Below are positions 28,709 through 39,222 of a DNA stretch of 64,000 nucleotides, one piece after another. Location of the stretch: assembly GCF_000577615.1 (NCBI RefSeq), contig NZ_CBXX010000032.1, positions 1 through 64,000 on the forward strand, given 5' to 3'. Source of the DNA: Herbaspirillum sp. RV1423. GTDB taxonomy: Bacteria > Pseudomonadota > Gammaproteobacteria > Burkholderiales > Burkholderiaceae_D. The translations under genes and the position numbers were made by a program. The number at the start of each line of letters is the position of its first letter. The first letter of the stretch is position 1. The notes beneath the pieces were generated by a model that ran no database searches, was not told where the DNA came from, and was given only the letters and a program-made list of their open reading frames with translations.

Positions 28709-29407
28709 ATGATTGAGACATCATCCTCATCCCTGACACGGCCGAAGTTCATGCGCAAGGGCGAGCTGACGCGCGCCGCCATTCTCGACATGGCGCTGGA
28801 GTTGTCCAGCCGCGACGGCCTGGAAGGCCTCACCATCGGTTTGCTCGCCGAGAAAATGAAGATGAGCAAATCCGGCGTATTCGCCCATTTCGGTTCGCGC
28901 GAAGATTTGCAGATCGAGGTGGTGCGCCTGTATCACCATCGTTTCGAGCAGGAAGTCTTCTATCCCAGCATCAAGGAACCGCGCGGGCTGCAACGCCTGC
29001 AAAGCATGTTTGCACGCTGGGTCAAGCTGGTCAGCGTGGAAATCGCGCTCGGCTGCATCTACATCAGCGGCGCCGTCGAATACGACGACCGTCCGGGCGC
29101 CATCCGCGACCATCTGGTGGCGATGGTGCAGGCATGGCGCGACGCGCTGTATCGCTGCATCAAGCAATCGATGGAAATGGGCGACCTGCGCAGCGACATC
29201 GATGTCGAGCAGATGGTCTACGAAATCTACGGCCTGATCCTGGCGCTGCATCACGATGCGCGCTTCCTCAAGATCCCGGGCAGCGTGGAACGCGCCCAGG
29301 CCGGCTTCGACCGCCTGATCGACAGTTACCGCAACCCGCAGACATCGGCGCCGGCCAAGGCCGCCGGCGGCAAAAGCGCCAAATCCCCTGCAAAAAAAGC
29401 AGCGTAG
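28709..29407 (+). CDS. TetR/AcrR family transcriptional regulator
   Basis: 232 residues. Helix-turn-helix at about residues 17-64: RKGELTRAAILDMALELSSRDGLEGLTIGLLAEKMKMSKSGVFAHFGSREDL. The rest is an all-helical ligand domain, with WRDALYRCIKQSMEMGDLRSDIDVEQMVYEIYGLILALHHDARFL. The end is a Lys/Ala-rich tail (GGKSAKSPAKKAA). It lies 58 nt before the acyl-CoA dehydrogenase and probably controls the beta-oxidation cluster with an acyl-CoA as ligand; that is inferred from position. An internal ATG at 28751 (MRKGELT) could be the real start. Confidence 0.9.
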   Translation: MIETSSSSLTRPKFMRKGELTRAAILDMALELSSRDGLEGLTIGLLAEKMKMSKSGVFAHFGSREDLQIEVVRLYHHRFEQEVFYPSIKEPRGLQRLQSMFARWVKLVSVEIALGCIYISGAVEYDDRPGAIRDHLVAMVQAWRDALYRCIKQSMEMGDLRSDIDVEQMVYEIYGLILALHHDARFLKIPGSVERAQAGFDRLIDSYRNPQTSAPAKAAGGKSAKSPAKKAA

Positions 29408-29465
29408 ACGTTTTCAATTATTCCTGACTCATTTCCTGATCCATCAGTTCTGCCGGAGACAAAAA

Positions 29466-31256
29466 ATGCCCCAATACAACGCCCCCCTTCGCGACATGCA
29501 ATTCGTTCTGCATGAGCTGCTGAAGGTAGAAGACATCCTCAAAACCTTGCCGGCGCACGCCGACACCAACCGCGAACTGATCGACCAGGTGCTGGAAGAG
29601 GGCGGCAAATTCACCTCGCAGGTACTGTTCCCGCTGAACCACTCGGGCGATCGCGAAGGCTGCCATTACAACAAGGAAACCAAGAGCGTCACGCCGCCCA
29701 AGGGCTACAAGGAAGCCTACAAGCAATACGTCGAAACCGGCTGGGCCGCATTGTCCTGCGATCCGGAATTCGGCGGCCAGGGCTTGCCGCTGGTGATGAA
29801 CAATTCGTTCTACGAAATGCTAAACTCGTCGAACCAGGCCTGGACCATGTATCCCGGCCTGTCGCACGGCGCCTACGAATGCCTGCACGCGCACGGCTCC
29901 GACGAGCAAAAGGCGCTGTACCTGCCGAAGCTGGTTTCCGGCGAATGGACCGGCACCATGTGCCTGACCGAAGCCCACTGCGGCACCGACCTCGGCCTGC
30001 TGCGCTCGAAGGCGGAGCCGCAAGCCGACGGTTCCTACAAGATCACCGGCAGCAAGATCTTCATCTCGGCCGGCGAACACGACATGTCGGACAACATCAT
30101 CCATCTGGTGCTGGCGCGCCTGCCGGATGCGCCGCAGGGTTCCAAGGGCATCTCGCTGTTCATCGTGCCGAAGTTCATGCCGAACGCCGACGGCTCGCTC
30201 GGCGCGCGCAATCCGATCACCTGCGGCGCCATCGAAGAAAAGATGGGTATCCACGGCAACGCCACCTGCCAGATGAATCTGGACGGCGCCACCGGCTGGC
30301 TGATCGGCGAACCGCACAAGGGTCTGAACGCGATGTTCGTGTTCATGAACGCCGCGCGCCTGGGCGTCGGCATGCAGGGCCTTGGCCTGACCGAAGTCGC
30401 CTATCAGAACGCCCTGGTCTACGCCAAAGACCGCATCCAGATGCGCAGCCTGTCGGGCGTGAAGGCGCCGGACAAGGCCGCCGATCCGATCATCGTGCAT
30501 CCCGACGTGCGCCGCATGCTGCTCACGGCAAAAGCCTATGCCGAAGGCGGCCGCGCATTCTGCTCCTACGTCGCGCTGCAACTGGACAAGGAACTGAACC
30601 ATCCCGATGAAGAAGTCCGCAAGGAAGCCGCCGACCAGGTCGCGCTGCTGACCCCGGTGGTCAAGGCCTTCATCACCGACAACGCCTGGATCGCCACGTC
30701 CGAGTGCCTGCAAGTCTACGGCGGGCACGGCTACATCGCCGAATGGGGCATGGAGCAATACGTGCGCGACGCCCGCATCAACATGATCTACGAAGGCACC
30801 AACACCATCCAGTCGCTGGATTTGCTGGGCCGCAAGATTCTGATGGACAACGGCGCCAAGCTGAAGAAATTCGGCGCGCAAGTCCAAGCCTTCATCGAAG
30901 ACAACGGCACCGACGAAGCGATGTCCGAGTTCATCTCGCCGCTGGCCGACATCGGCGACAAAGTGAGCAAGCTGACCATGGAAATCGGTATGAAGGCCTT
31001 CCAGAACCCGGACGAAGTCGGCGCCGCCGCCGTGCCTTACCTGCGCGTGGTGGGACATCTAGTCTACGCATATTTCTTCGCGCAAATGGCCAAGATCGCG
31101 CTGGAAAAGCAGGATTCCGGCGACAACTTCTACAAGTCCAAGCTGGCGACCGCGCGGTTCTACTTCGCACGCCTGTTGCCCGAGACAGCGACGCTGATCC
31201 GTCAGGCGCGCTCCGGCTCGGCCAATCTGATGGCGCTGGACGCGGATCTGTTCTAA
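29466..31256 (+). CDS. Acyl-CoA dehydrogenase (about 600-residue class)
   Basis: FAD enzyme for the first step of beta-oxidation. 596 residues, longer than short-chain dehydrogenases (about 380) and like the class that includes DmdC. The FAD/substrate motifs are TGTMCLTEAHCGTDLGLLRSKAE and YKITGSKIFISAGEHD, then LQVYGGHGYIAEWGMEQYVRDARINMIYEGTNTIQSLDLLGRK, with the catalytic base Glu443 in YEGTN. A C-terminal helical extension follows. First enzyme gene of the TetR-linked cluster; a repeat lies directly after the stop. Confidence 0.93.
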   Translation: MPQYNAPLRDMQFVLHELLKVEDILKTLPAHADTNRELIDQVLEEGGKFTSQVLFPLNHSGDREGCHYNKETKSVTPPKGYKEAYKQYVETGWAALSCDPEFGGQGLPLVMNNSFYEMLNSSNQAWTMYPGLSHGAYECLHAHGSDEQKALYLPKLVSGEWTGTMCLTEAHCGTDLGLLRSKAEPQADGSYKITGSKIFISAGEHDMSDNIIHLVLARLPDAPQGSKGISLFIVPKFMPNADGSLGARNPITCGAIEEKMGIHGNATCQMNLDGATGWLIGEPHKGLNAMFVFMNAARLGVGMQGLGLTEVAYQNALVYAKDRIQMRSLSGVKAPDKAADPIIVHPDVRRMLLTAKAYAEGGRAFCSYVALQLDKELNHPDEEVRKEAADQVALLTPVVKAFITDNAWIATSECLQVYGGHGYIAEWGMEQYVRDARINMIYEGTNTIQSLDLLGRKILMDNGAKLKKFGAQVQAFIEDNGTDEAMSEFISPLADIGDKVSKLTMEIGMKAFQNPDEVGAAAVPYLRVVGHLVYAYFFAQMAKIALEKQDSGDNFYKSKLATARFYFARLLPETATLIRQARSGSANLMALDADLF

Positions 31257-31263
31257 GTTACAA

Positions 31264-31378
31264 ACGCCGCTGGGTCCTGACGTTCGTCAGGACGACGGTG
31301 CGAGATTTGAAGGTGTTTGATTCTGTCATCGACCTCAAATTAATCCGTCGTCCCAGCGAACGCTGGGACCCAGCGGCG
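31264..31378. repeat. Dispersed palindromic repeat, copy 4 (inverted pair)
   Basis: Two hairpins facing each other: CGCCGCTGGGTCC with TGAC/GTCA and GACGACGG at 31265-31298, and CCGTCGTCCCAGCG/CGCTGGGACCCAGCGGCG at 31345-31378. The outer arms are complementary, so the pair can fold over the 46 nt between. It starts 8 nt after the acyl-CoA dehydrogenase stop. The rest of the 317-nt gap to 31573 shows no gene or clear promoter. Confidence 0.8.
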
Positions 31379-31573
31379 TGAATGCCTAAAGTACCAGCCA
31401 GACGGCAAGTTTTAAGAACCTCGCCGTCACGCCAGTGTCATCACAGCGCAGCATGCTGTAAAAAATTGCGGGAAGGCGTAGAGTGTCGCAAACCATCCGT
31501 TTTTTTGCCGGGTTTTGCGTACCGCTTCCTGATTGGCCAGACTTCATTTCTGCATCACTAAAAGGAGACACGC

Positions 31574-33961
31574 GTGTCCAACTTCATCGTCAAAAAAGTA
31601 GCCGTCCTCGGCGCGGGTGTGATGGGCGCCCAGATTGCCGCGCACTGCATCAATGCCAAAGTGCCGGTCGTACTGTTCGACCTGCCGGCCAAGGAAGGCC
31701 CGAAAAACGGTATCGTCCAGCGCGCCATCGACAACCTGAAGAAACTCAGTCCGGCGCCCTTGGGCAACAAGGATGACGCCGCCCTGATCCAGGTCGCCAA
31801 CTACGAAGACAACCTGGACATCCTGGCCGGCTGCGACCTGATCATCGAAGCGATCGCCGAGCGCATGGACTGGAAGCATGACCTGTACAAGAAGGTCGCA
31901 CCGCATATCGCGCCGAACGCCATCTTTGCCTCCAACACGTCCGGCCTGTCGATCACCGCGTTGTCCGAAGGTTTCGACGTCGAACTGAAATCGCGCTTCT
32001 GCGGCGTGCACTTCTTCAACCCGCCGCGCTACATGCATCTGGTCGAACTGATCCCGACCGCGACCACCGATCCTGAGATCCTCAACAAGCTCGAAGCCTT
32101 CCTGACCACCACGCTGGGCAAGGGTGTTGTGCGCGCCTTCGACACGCCCAACTTCGTCGCCAATCGCGTCGGCGTGTTCGGCATCCTGGCCACTGTCATC
32201 GAAGCGGAAAAATACGGCCTGTCGGTCGACGTCGTCGACGACCTGACCGGCGCCAAGCTCGGCCGCGCCAAGTCGGGCACCTTCCGCACCGCCGATGTGG
32301 TCGGCCTGGACACCATGGGTCACGTCATCAAGACCATGCAGGACAACCTCAAGGACGATCCGTTCTTCTCTTCGTATGCCACGCCGCCGTTGCTGGCCAA
32401 GCTGGTCGAGCAGGGCGCGTTGGGTCAGAAGAGCGGCGCCGGCTTCTACAAGAAGGTCGGCAAGGACATCCTGCGCATCGATCCGGCCAAGGGCGACTAC
32501 GTCCCCGGCGGCGGCAAGGCCGACGACATCATTGCGCGCATCCTGAAAGAGAAGGACCCGGTCAAGCGCATGAAGGCGCTGCACGATTCGACCAACCCGC
32601 AAGGCCAGTTCCTGTGGGCGATCTTCCGCGACGCCTTCCACTACATCGCCGTGCATCTGGAAACGGTCGCCGACAACGCGCGCGACCTCGACTTCGCCAT
32701 GCGCTGGGGCTTCGGCTGGAGCGTCGGCCCGTTCGAGACATGGCAAGCAGCCGGCTGGCAGCAAATCGCCACCTGGATCAAGGAAGACATCGACGCCGGC
32801 AAGGCATTGTCGACCGCGCCGCTGCCGGCATGGGTGTTCGACGGACGTGAAGGCGTCCACACCGCGCAAGGTTCCTGGTCGCCATCGAAGAAAGCCAACG
32901 TCGCCCGATCCGAACTGCCGGTCTATCAACGCCAGGCATTCCGCGCGCCGCTGGTCGGCGAAGGCGCCGCCGACGGCAAGACCGCCGGCACCACCTTCTT
33001 CGAAGACGATTCGGTGCGCATCTGGCATCAAAACGACGACGTCCTGGTCCTGTCCTTCAAGACCAAGATGCATGTCATCGGCCAGGGCGTCATCGACGGC
33101 ATCAACAAGGCTATCGACGAAGCCGAAAAGAATTTCAAGGGCCTGGTGATCTGGCACGCTGATGCAGCCGAGGGCGGCGCGTTCTCGGCCGGCGCCGACC
33201 TGCAATCGATGCTGCCGCTGTTCATGTCGGGCGGCGTCAAAGCCATCGAACCGGTCGTGCATCACCTGCAACAGGCGCATCAACGCCTCAAGTATGCCAA
33301 CGTCCCGGTCGTCGCCGCAGTCGCCGGCCTGGCATTGGGTGGCGGTTGCGAATTGCTGCTGCACGCCGCCAAGCGCGTCGCGTCGATCGAGTCCTACATC
33401 GGCCTGGTGGAAGTCGGCGTCGGCCTGATCCCTGCCGGCGGCGGCCTGAAAGAAGCCGCCGTGCGCGCCGCCAGGGAAGCCAAGGGCAACGACATCCTGC
33501 AATTCCTCAAGGATTACATGCTGGCCGCGGCCACCGCCAACGTCTCCAAGTCGGCGCTGGAAGCACGCAAGCTCGGTTACCTCAAGGCGGACGACGTCAT
33601 CGTCTTCAACGCTTACGAATTGCTGCACGTCGCCAAGGTCGAAGCGCGCGCCATGTTCGACTCCGGCTACCGCCCGGCGCTGGCGCCGCAGGTACCGGTG
33701 GTCGGCCGCTACGGGGTCGGCACCATCATGGCGCAACTGGTCAACATGCGCGACGGCGGCTTCATCTCCGCGCACGACTTCAAGCTGGGCCAGATGATCG
33801 CCGAGATCGTCAGCGGCGGCGAAGTCGAAGAGGGCAGCGTGGTCAACGAGCAATGGCTGCTGGATCTGGAACGCAAGGCGTTCATGGAACTGCTGAACCA
33901 TCCGAAGACGCAAGAGCGAATCATGGGAATGATGCAGACAGGCAAACCTGTTCGGAATTAA
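31574..33961 (+). CDS. 3-hydroxyacyl-CoA dehydrogenase / enoyl-CoA hydratase fusion (FadB/FadN-like)
   Basis: Bifunctional beta-oxidation enzyme, 795 residues, GTG start with a AAAAGGAG site. N-terminal Rossmann motif VAVLGAGVMGAQIAAHC, then FASNTSGLSITALS, FCGVHFFNPPRYMHLVELI and FVANRVGVFGI for NAD-dependent dehydrogenation; a second dehydrogenase C-terminal domain; then a crotonase domain with FSAGADLQSM, GLALGGGCELLLHA and the catalytic Glu613 in YIGLVEVGVGLIPAGGG. The domain order is opposite to E. coli FadB (hydratase first) and like Bacillus FadN. It is followed 44 nt later by a thiolase, forming the alpha/beta pair of a fatty-acid oxidation system. Confidence 0.94.
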   Translation: MSNFIVKKVAVLGAGVMGAQIAAHCINAKVPVVLFDLPAKEGPKNGIVQRAIDNLKKLSPAPLGNKDDAALIQVANYEDNLDILAGCDLIIEAIAERMDWKHDLYKKVAPHIAPNAIFASNTSGLSITALSEGFDVELKSRFCGVHFFNPPRYMHLVELIPTATTDPEILNKLEAFLTTTLGKGVVRAFDTPNFVANRVGVFGILATVIEAEKYGLSVDVVDDLTGAKLGRAKSGTFRTADVVGLDTMGHVIKTMQDNLKDDPFFSSYATPPLLAKLVEQGALGQKSGAGFYKKVGKDILRIDPAKGDYVPGGGKADDIIARILKEKDPVKRMKALHDSTNPQGQFLWAIFRDAFHYIAVHLETVADNARDLDFAMRWGFGWSVGPFETWQAAGWQQIATWIKEDIDAGKALSTAPLPAWVFDGREGVHTAQGSWSPSKKANVARSELPVYQRQAFRAPLVGEGAADGKTAGTTFFEDDSVRIWHQNDDVLVLSFKTKMHVIGQGVIDGINKAIDEAEKNFKGLVIWHADAAEGGAFSAGADLQSMLPLFMSGGVKAIEPVVHHLQQAHQRLKYANVPVVAAVAGLALGGGCELLLHAAKRVASIESYIGLVEVGVGLIPAGGGLKEAAVRAAREAKGNDILQFLKDYMLAAATANVSKSALEARKLGYLKADDVIVFNAYELLHVAKVEARAMFDSGYRPALAPQVPVVGRYGVGTIMAQLVNMRDGGFISAHDFKLGQMIAEIVSGGEVEEGSVVNEQWLLDLERKAFMELLNHPKTQERIMGMMQTGKPVRN

Positions 33962-34005
33962 TTTCCGCCAATGCATCGAACCACGTAAAAAATCAGGAGC
34001 CATAA

Positions 34006-35202
<1,197 letters not shown>

Positions 35203-35231
35203 CGTACGCAGAAGTCAAAAAAGCAAAGAAC

Positions 35232-35265
35232 AGGCCGCACGTCTCCCAGGCAGTGCGGCCTTTTT
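35232..35265 (+). terminator. Intrinsic terminator between thiolase and crotonase genes
   Basis: Stem AGGCCGCAC (35232-35240) with GTGCGGCCT (35253-35261), 12-nt loop, T-run. It ends only 12 nt before the next start codon, so it must also cover or precede that gene's ribosome site. Confidence 0.85.
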
Positions 35266-35277
35266 CATCGGAGACAT

Positions 35278-36042
35278 ATGGACATCCAGATCACCAAAGA
35301 CAACGGTATCCTGAGCATCGGCTTCAACCGTGAAGAAAAGAAGAACGCCATCACCGCCGCGATGTACCAGCAGATGGCCGACGCCATCCGCGACGCCGAA
35401 GCCGACAGCGCGGTGCGCGTCATCCTGTTCACCGGCAAGCCGCAAGCTTTCACCGCCGGCAACGACCTCGAGGACTTCCTCAAGAATCCGCCCAACAGCA
35501 AGGAGGCGCCGGTGTTCCAGTTCCTGTGGGAACTCAGCCACGCCGGCAAGCCGGTCGTCGCCGCCGTCGCGGGCGTGGCCGTCGGCATCGGCACCACCAT
35601 GCTGCTGCATTGCGACCTCGTCTACGCCGCCGACAACTCCAGGTTGTCCATGCCGTTCACCCAACTGGGTTTGTGCCCCGAAGCGGCTTCCTCGCTGCTG
35701 CTGCCGCATATCGCCGGCTACCAGCGCGCCGCCGAAAAGCTGTTGCTCGGCGAAGCCTTCGACGCCGCCGAAGCGCACGACATGGGCATCGTCAACCGCG
35801 TGCTGACGCAAGACGAACTGCTGCCGTTCGCGCAGAAGCAGGCAGCCAAACTGGCTGCGCTGCCGGCCAGTTCGATCCGCATCACCAAGCAGTTGATGAA
35901 GAAGAACCGCGTCGCCGCGACCGAGGCGCAGATGACAGCCGAGATCGAACACTTTGCCAAGATGTTGACGGCGCCGGAGGCGAAGGAAGCGTTCACGGCG
36001 TTCTTCGAGAAGCGCAAGCCGGATTTTACGAAATTTTCTTGA
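35278..36042 (+). CDS. Enoyl-CoA hydratase/isomerase family protein
   Basis: Crotonase fold, 254 residues. Oxyanion-hole segments FTAGNDLEDF and VAAVAGVAVGIGTTMLLHCDLVYAADNSRLSMPFTQLGLCPEAASS. The Glu in CPEAASS is in the place of one catalytic glutamate; the other (as in classical hydratases) is not obvious, which leans towards an isomerase or relative. Last gene of the beta-oxidation set, separated by the terminator above. The 295 nt that follow (36043-36337) hold no gene that I can support. Confidence 0.9.
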   Translation: MDIQITKDNGILSIGFNREEKKNAITAAMYQQMADAIRDAEADSAVRVILFTGKPQAFTAGNDLEDFLKNPPNSKEAPVFQFLWELSHAGKPVVAAVAGVAVGIGTTMLLHCDLVYAADNSRLSMPFTQLGLCPEAASSLLLPHIAGYQRAAEKLLLGEAFDAAEAHDMGIVNRVLTQDELLPFAQKQAAKLAALPASSIRITKQLMKKNRVAATEAQMTAEIEHFAKMLTAPEAKEAFTAFFEKRKPDFTKFS

Positions 36043-36337
36043 ACTGCCGATTTAGGATCGCATGGACGTCTTAGCCTGTACCGGTCGAAAACCAGCCACC
36101 AGCGCCATATACGGATGGGAATAGCGAGCCATTTCTCCTGCAAATTTTTTCGGATAAGCCTATTATCTGCAAACGCAATCGAGAGAGAATTGCTTTCCAG
36201 CTTTTCCTGAAGTCTTCTCCGCCGCTGTCTCTGACATAGTCTCCCCGGCACTCTCGATCGCGCCAGGCATGGACATCCGGACGGATTGACGTCTTCCCCG
36301 ATGTTCTACCCAACAGGACGTCGGAGGAGTGAAAAAG

Positions 36338-36802
36338 ATGACAACCAGCTTCAACCTCAACGGTAAGCAAGTGACAGTGCAGGCGGAACCGGACACCCCG
36401 CTGTTGTGGGTGATCCGCGATGAAATCGGTTTGACCGGCACCAAGTTCGGCTGCGGCGTGGCCTTGTGCGGCGCCTGTACCGTGCAGCTCGATGGCGCGC
36501 CGATACGCTCGTGTCAGACGCCGGTCTCGGCGGCGGCGGGCAAGAAGGTCGCCACCGTCGAATCCCTGTCCAAGGACAATTCCCATCCGCTGCAAAAAGC
36601 CTGGATCGCGCACGACGTGCCGCAATGCGGCTACTGCCAGTCGGGCCAGTTGATGAGCGCCGCCGCCTTGCTGCGCACCAACAAGAACCCCAGCGACGCC
36701 GATATCGAGAACGCCATGAGCGGCAACATCTGCCGTTGCGGCACCTACAACCGCATCCGCGCCGCGATCAAGAGCGCCGCCGCGGAAATGCGCAAGGCCT
36801 GA
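36338..36802 (+). CDS. (2Fe-2S) subunit of molybdenum hydroxylase (IorA-like)
   Basis: Electron-transfer subunit of a xanthine-oxidase-family enzyme. 154 residues. The plant-type 2Fe-2S cluster is held by Cys39, 44, 47 and 59 ([19 protein letters not shown]); the second cluster by CGYCQSG and [15 protein letters not shown]. The GGAGGAG ribosome site points to the ATG at 36338, not the GTG at 36329. It precedes the large subunit by 10 nt. The pair matches isoquinoline 1-oxidoreductase IorA/IorB or membrane-linked aldehyde dehydrogenases; the substrate cannot be told. Confidence 0.93.
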   Translation: MTTSFNLNGKQVTVQAEPDTPLLWVIRDEIGLTGTKFGCGVALCGACTVQLDGAPIRSCQTPVSAAAGKKVATVESLSKDNSHPLQKAWIAHDVPQCGYCQSGQLMSAAALLRTNKNPSDADIENAMSGNICRCGTYNRIRAAIKSAAAEMRKA

Positions 36803-36812
36803 GGAGACTGCC

Positions 36813-38933
36813 ATGACAACCACACGACGGGATTTCCTCAAGGTAACGGCGCTGGTCGGCGGCGGCCTCACGCTGGGCGTCAGCCTGCCGGGAGCAGTCA
36901 GCGATGCGCAGGCGGCCGGCACGCTCTACACCCCCAATGCCTGGGTCCACATTGCCGACGACAACACCATCACGCTGATCTCCGCGCGTTCGGAAATGGG
37001 ACAGGGCGTCTACACCTCGATGCCGATGCTGATCGCCGAAGAACTCGGCGTCGACATTCGCAAGATCAATGTCGAGATCGCGCCGGTCGGCGAGGTCTAC
37101 ACCAATACGCTGCTTGGCGGCCAGCTTACCGGCGGTTCGACCTCGGTGCGCGAAGGCTGGGAAAAACTGCGCGTGGCCGGCGCGCAGGTGCGCACCATGC
37201 TGGTTACGGCGGCGGCGCAGAAATGGAATGTCGATGCCTCCAAACTGCACGTGAGCGACGGCAAGGTCATCGGTCCGGGCGGCCGCAAGGCGACCTACGG
37301 CGAACTGGCCGACGCGGCCTCCAGGCTGCCGGTGCCGACGGATGTGGTGTTGAAGGATCCCAAGGATTTCAAGATCATCGGCAAGGCCACCAAGCGCCTC
37401 GACACGCCGCGCAAGGTCAACGGCACCGCCGTGTTCGGCATCGATGTCAAGTTGCCGGGCATGGTCTACGCCTCGCTGGAGCAGTGTCCGGTCATCGGCG
37501 GCAAGGTCGTGAGCTTTGACTCCGGCAAGGCCAAGGCGATGCCGGGCGTGATCGATGTGGTGCAGATCCGCGACGGCGTCGCGGTGGTGGCCGACAGCTA
37601 CTGGCGCGCCAAGAAGGCGCGCGAAACGCTGACGGTGACCTGGGACGAAGGACCGGTGGCGCGCATCGACAACGCATCGATGATGGACGGCATACGCAAC
37701 GCCAAGGATGCGCCGACGCCGATCAAGAAGACCGGCGACGCCGACGCCGCCATGAAGACCGCCGCCAAAACCATGCAGGCCGAATACTGGTCGCCGCTGC
37801 TGGCGCACGCCACCATGGAGCCGCAGAATTTCACGGCCGATTACAAGGACGGCAAATGCCTGGTCGTCGGGCCGGCGCAATTCCAGCAGGGCACGCAAGG
37901 CAACGTCGCCGCCGCGCTGGGACTCAAGCCGGAAGACGTCACCGTCAAAACGACTTTCCTCGGCGGCGGTTTCGGTCGTCGGCTGGAATACGATTTCGCG
38001 GTGCAGGCCGCCGAGATTTCCAAGGCCGTCGGCAAACCGGTCAAGCTGCTCTGGACCCGCGAGGACGACACCACGCACGACTTCTACCGGCCGATGGCTC
38101 TCCACCGCATGGCGGGCGGACTCGATGCATCCGGCAAGCCGGTTGCGCTGACCTTCCAGTTGACGTCGCAATCGGTGACGCAGCGCGCCTTCGGCCTGCC
38201 CAAGGGCGCGCTCGATCCCTTCATGTCCGAGGCTTCGGTGGTCGGCTACGACATTCCCAACATGACGCAGGAACTGATCGAGCACGACAGCGGTTTGCGC
38301 GTCGGTTACTGGCGTTCGGTCAGCCACGCGCTGAATGCCTTCGCCAATGAAAGCTTCATCGACGAAATGGCTGCCGCCACCGGCAAGGACCCTTACCTGT
38401 TCCGCCTGGCCATGCTCGACAAGCAGCCGCGCTTTGCCAACGTACTCAAGATAGCGGCGACCAAAGCCGGCTGGGGCAACCCGCTGCCGGCCGGACGCAG
38501 CCGCGGCATCGCGCTGATGGAGGGCTACGACACGTACATGGCGCAGGTCGCGGAGATTTCGGTGAAGGACAACGAGATCACCGTACACAAGATGTGGGTG
38601 GCAGCCGACCTCGGCCGCATGGTCAATCCCGATACGGTGGAAGCGCAGATCGAATCGAGCATCGCCTTCGGCCTGTCGTCCACGCTCGGCGCCGAAATCA
38701 CGCTCGACAAAGGCCGCGTGCAGCAGACCAATTTCCACGACTATCCGGTCATCCGCATGTTGCAGATGCCGCGCATCGACGTGACGCTGGTCAAGAGCAC
38801 GGAAAAACCCGGCGGCATCGGCGAACCGGCCACCGCACTGGTCGGCCCGGCGGTGGCGAACGCCTTGTTCGCCGCGACCGGCAAGCGCCTGCGCAAGATT
38901 CCGCTGTCGCCGGACAACATCAAATCAGCTTAA
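36813..38933 (+). CDS. Molybdopterin-binding large subunit (IorB-like), Tat-exported
   Basis: 706 residues. A Tat signal, TTRRDFLKVTALVGGGLTLG, at the N-terminus means the folded, cofactor-loaded complex is moved to the periplasm, carrying the small subunit along. The body has two molybdopterin-binding halves: IADDNTITLISARSEMGQGVYTSMPMLIAEEL, GGSTSVREGWEKLR, TTFLGGGFGRRLEYDF and the C-terminal EKPGGIGEPATALVGPAVANALFAATGKR, which holds the catalytic-Glu type GxGEP motif. No separate FAD subunit is present, so electrons probably go to a cytochrome. A hairpin terminator follows. Confidence 0.93.
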   Translation: MTTTRRDFLKVTALVGGGLTLGVSLPGAVSDAQAAGTLYTPNAWVHIADDNTITLISARSEMGQGVYTSMPMLIAEELGVDIRKINVEIAPVGEVYTNTLLGGQLTGGSTSVREGWEKLRVAGAQVRTMLVTAAAQKWNVDASKLHVSDGKVIGPGGRKATYGELADAASRLPVPTDVVLKDPKDFKIIGKATKRLDTPRKVNGTAVFGIDVKLPGMVYASLEQCPVIGGKVVSFDSGKAKAMPGVIDVVQIRDGVAVVADSYWRAKKARETLTVTWDEGPVARIDNASMMDGIRNAKDAPTPIKKTGDADAAMKTAAKTMQAEYWSPLLAHATMEPQNFTADYKDGKCLVVGPAQFQQGTQGNVAAALGLKPEDVTVKTTFLGGGFGRRLEYDFAVQAAEISKAVGKPVKLLWTREDDTTHDFYRPMALHRMAGGLDASGKPVALTFQLTSQSVTQRAFGLPKGALDPFMSEASVVGYDIPNMTQELIEHDSGLRVGYWRSVSHALNAFANESFIDEMAAATGKDPYLFRLAMLDKQPRFANVLKIAATKAGWGNPLPAGRSRGIALMEGYDTYMAQVAEISVKDNEITVHKMWVAADLGRMVNPDTVEAQIESSIAFGLSSTLGAEITLDKGRVQQTNFHDYPVIRMLQMPRIDVTLVKSTEKPGGIGEPATALVGPAVANALFAATGKRLRKIPLSPDNIKSA

Positions 38934-38953
38934 GCATCCCTTTGAAAGCCGCG

Positions 38954-38983
38954 CACCCTGTTCCGGAATAACGGAGCAGGGTG
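38954..38983 (+). terminator. Hairpin after the IorB-like gene
   Basis: Stem CACCCTGTTCCG (38954-38965) with CGGAGCAGGGTG (38972-38983), one wobble pair, 6-nt loop. No T-run. The remaining 240 nt up to 39222 are AT-richer and presumably carry the promoter of the next gene; no boxes stand out. Confidence 0.55.
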
Positions 38984-39222
38984 TGGATGTCTGTCCGGCT
39001 TGGTCGGCGGCATGATCATGACGGATGGCTGCCAACGCCGATCACATGCGGATGTTCTTGCCGCAGATAATCCCCTCCATCGAAACGATTAATTGTTGGA
39101 GATTGGTCGAAGTAATTCTAGATTTTCGTTGTATCTCTGCTTTTGGGACTTTTCCTATATGAGGAGTGGAAGCAGATATCTATAGTCACGCGCTTGACCA
39201 ATGATTGAGCGGGCGCGGGGAA

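Noticed and set aside
31544..34003. An 819-codon frame antisense to the hydroxyacyl-CoA dehydrogenase fusion gene
   Set aside because: Shadow of a GC-rich gene; no domain, ribosome site or compositional support.
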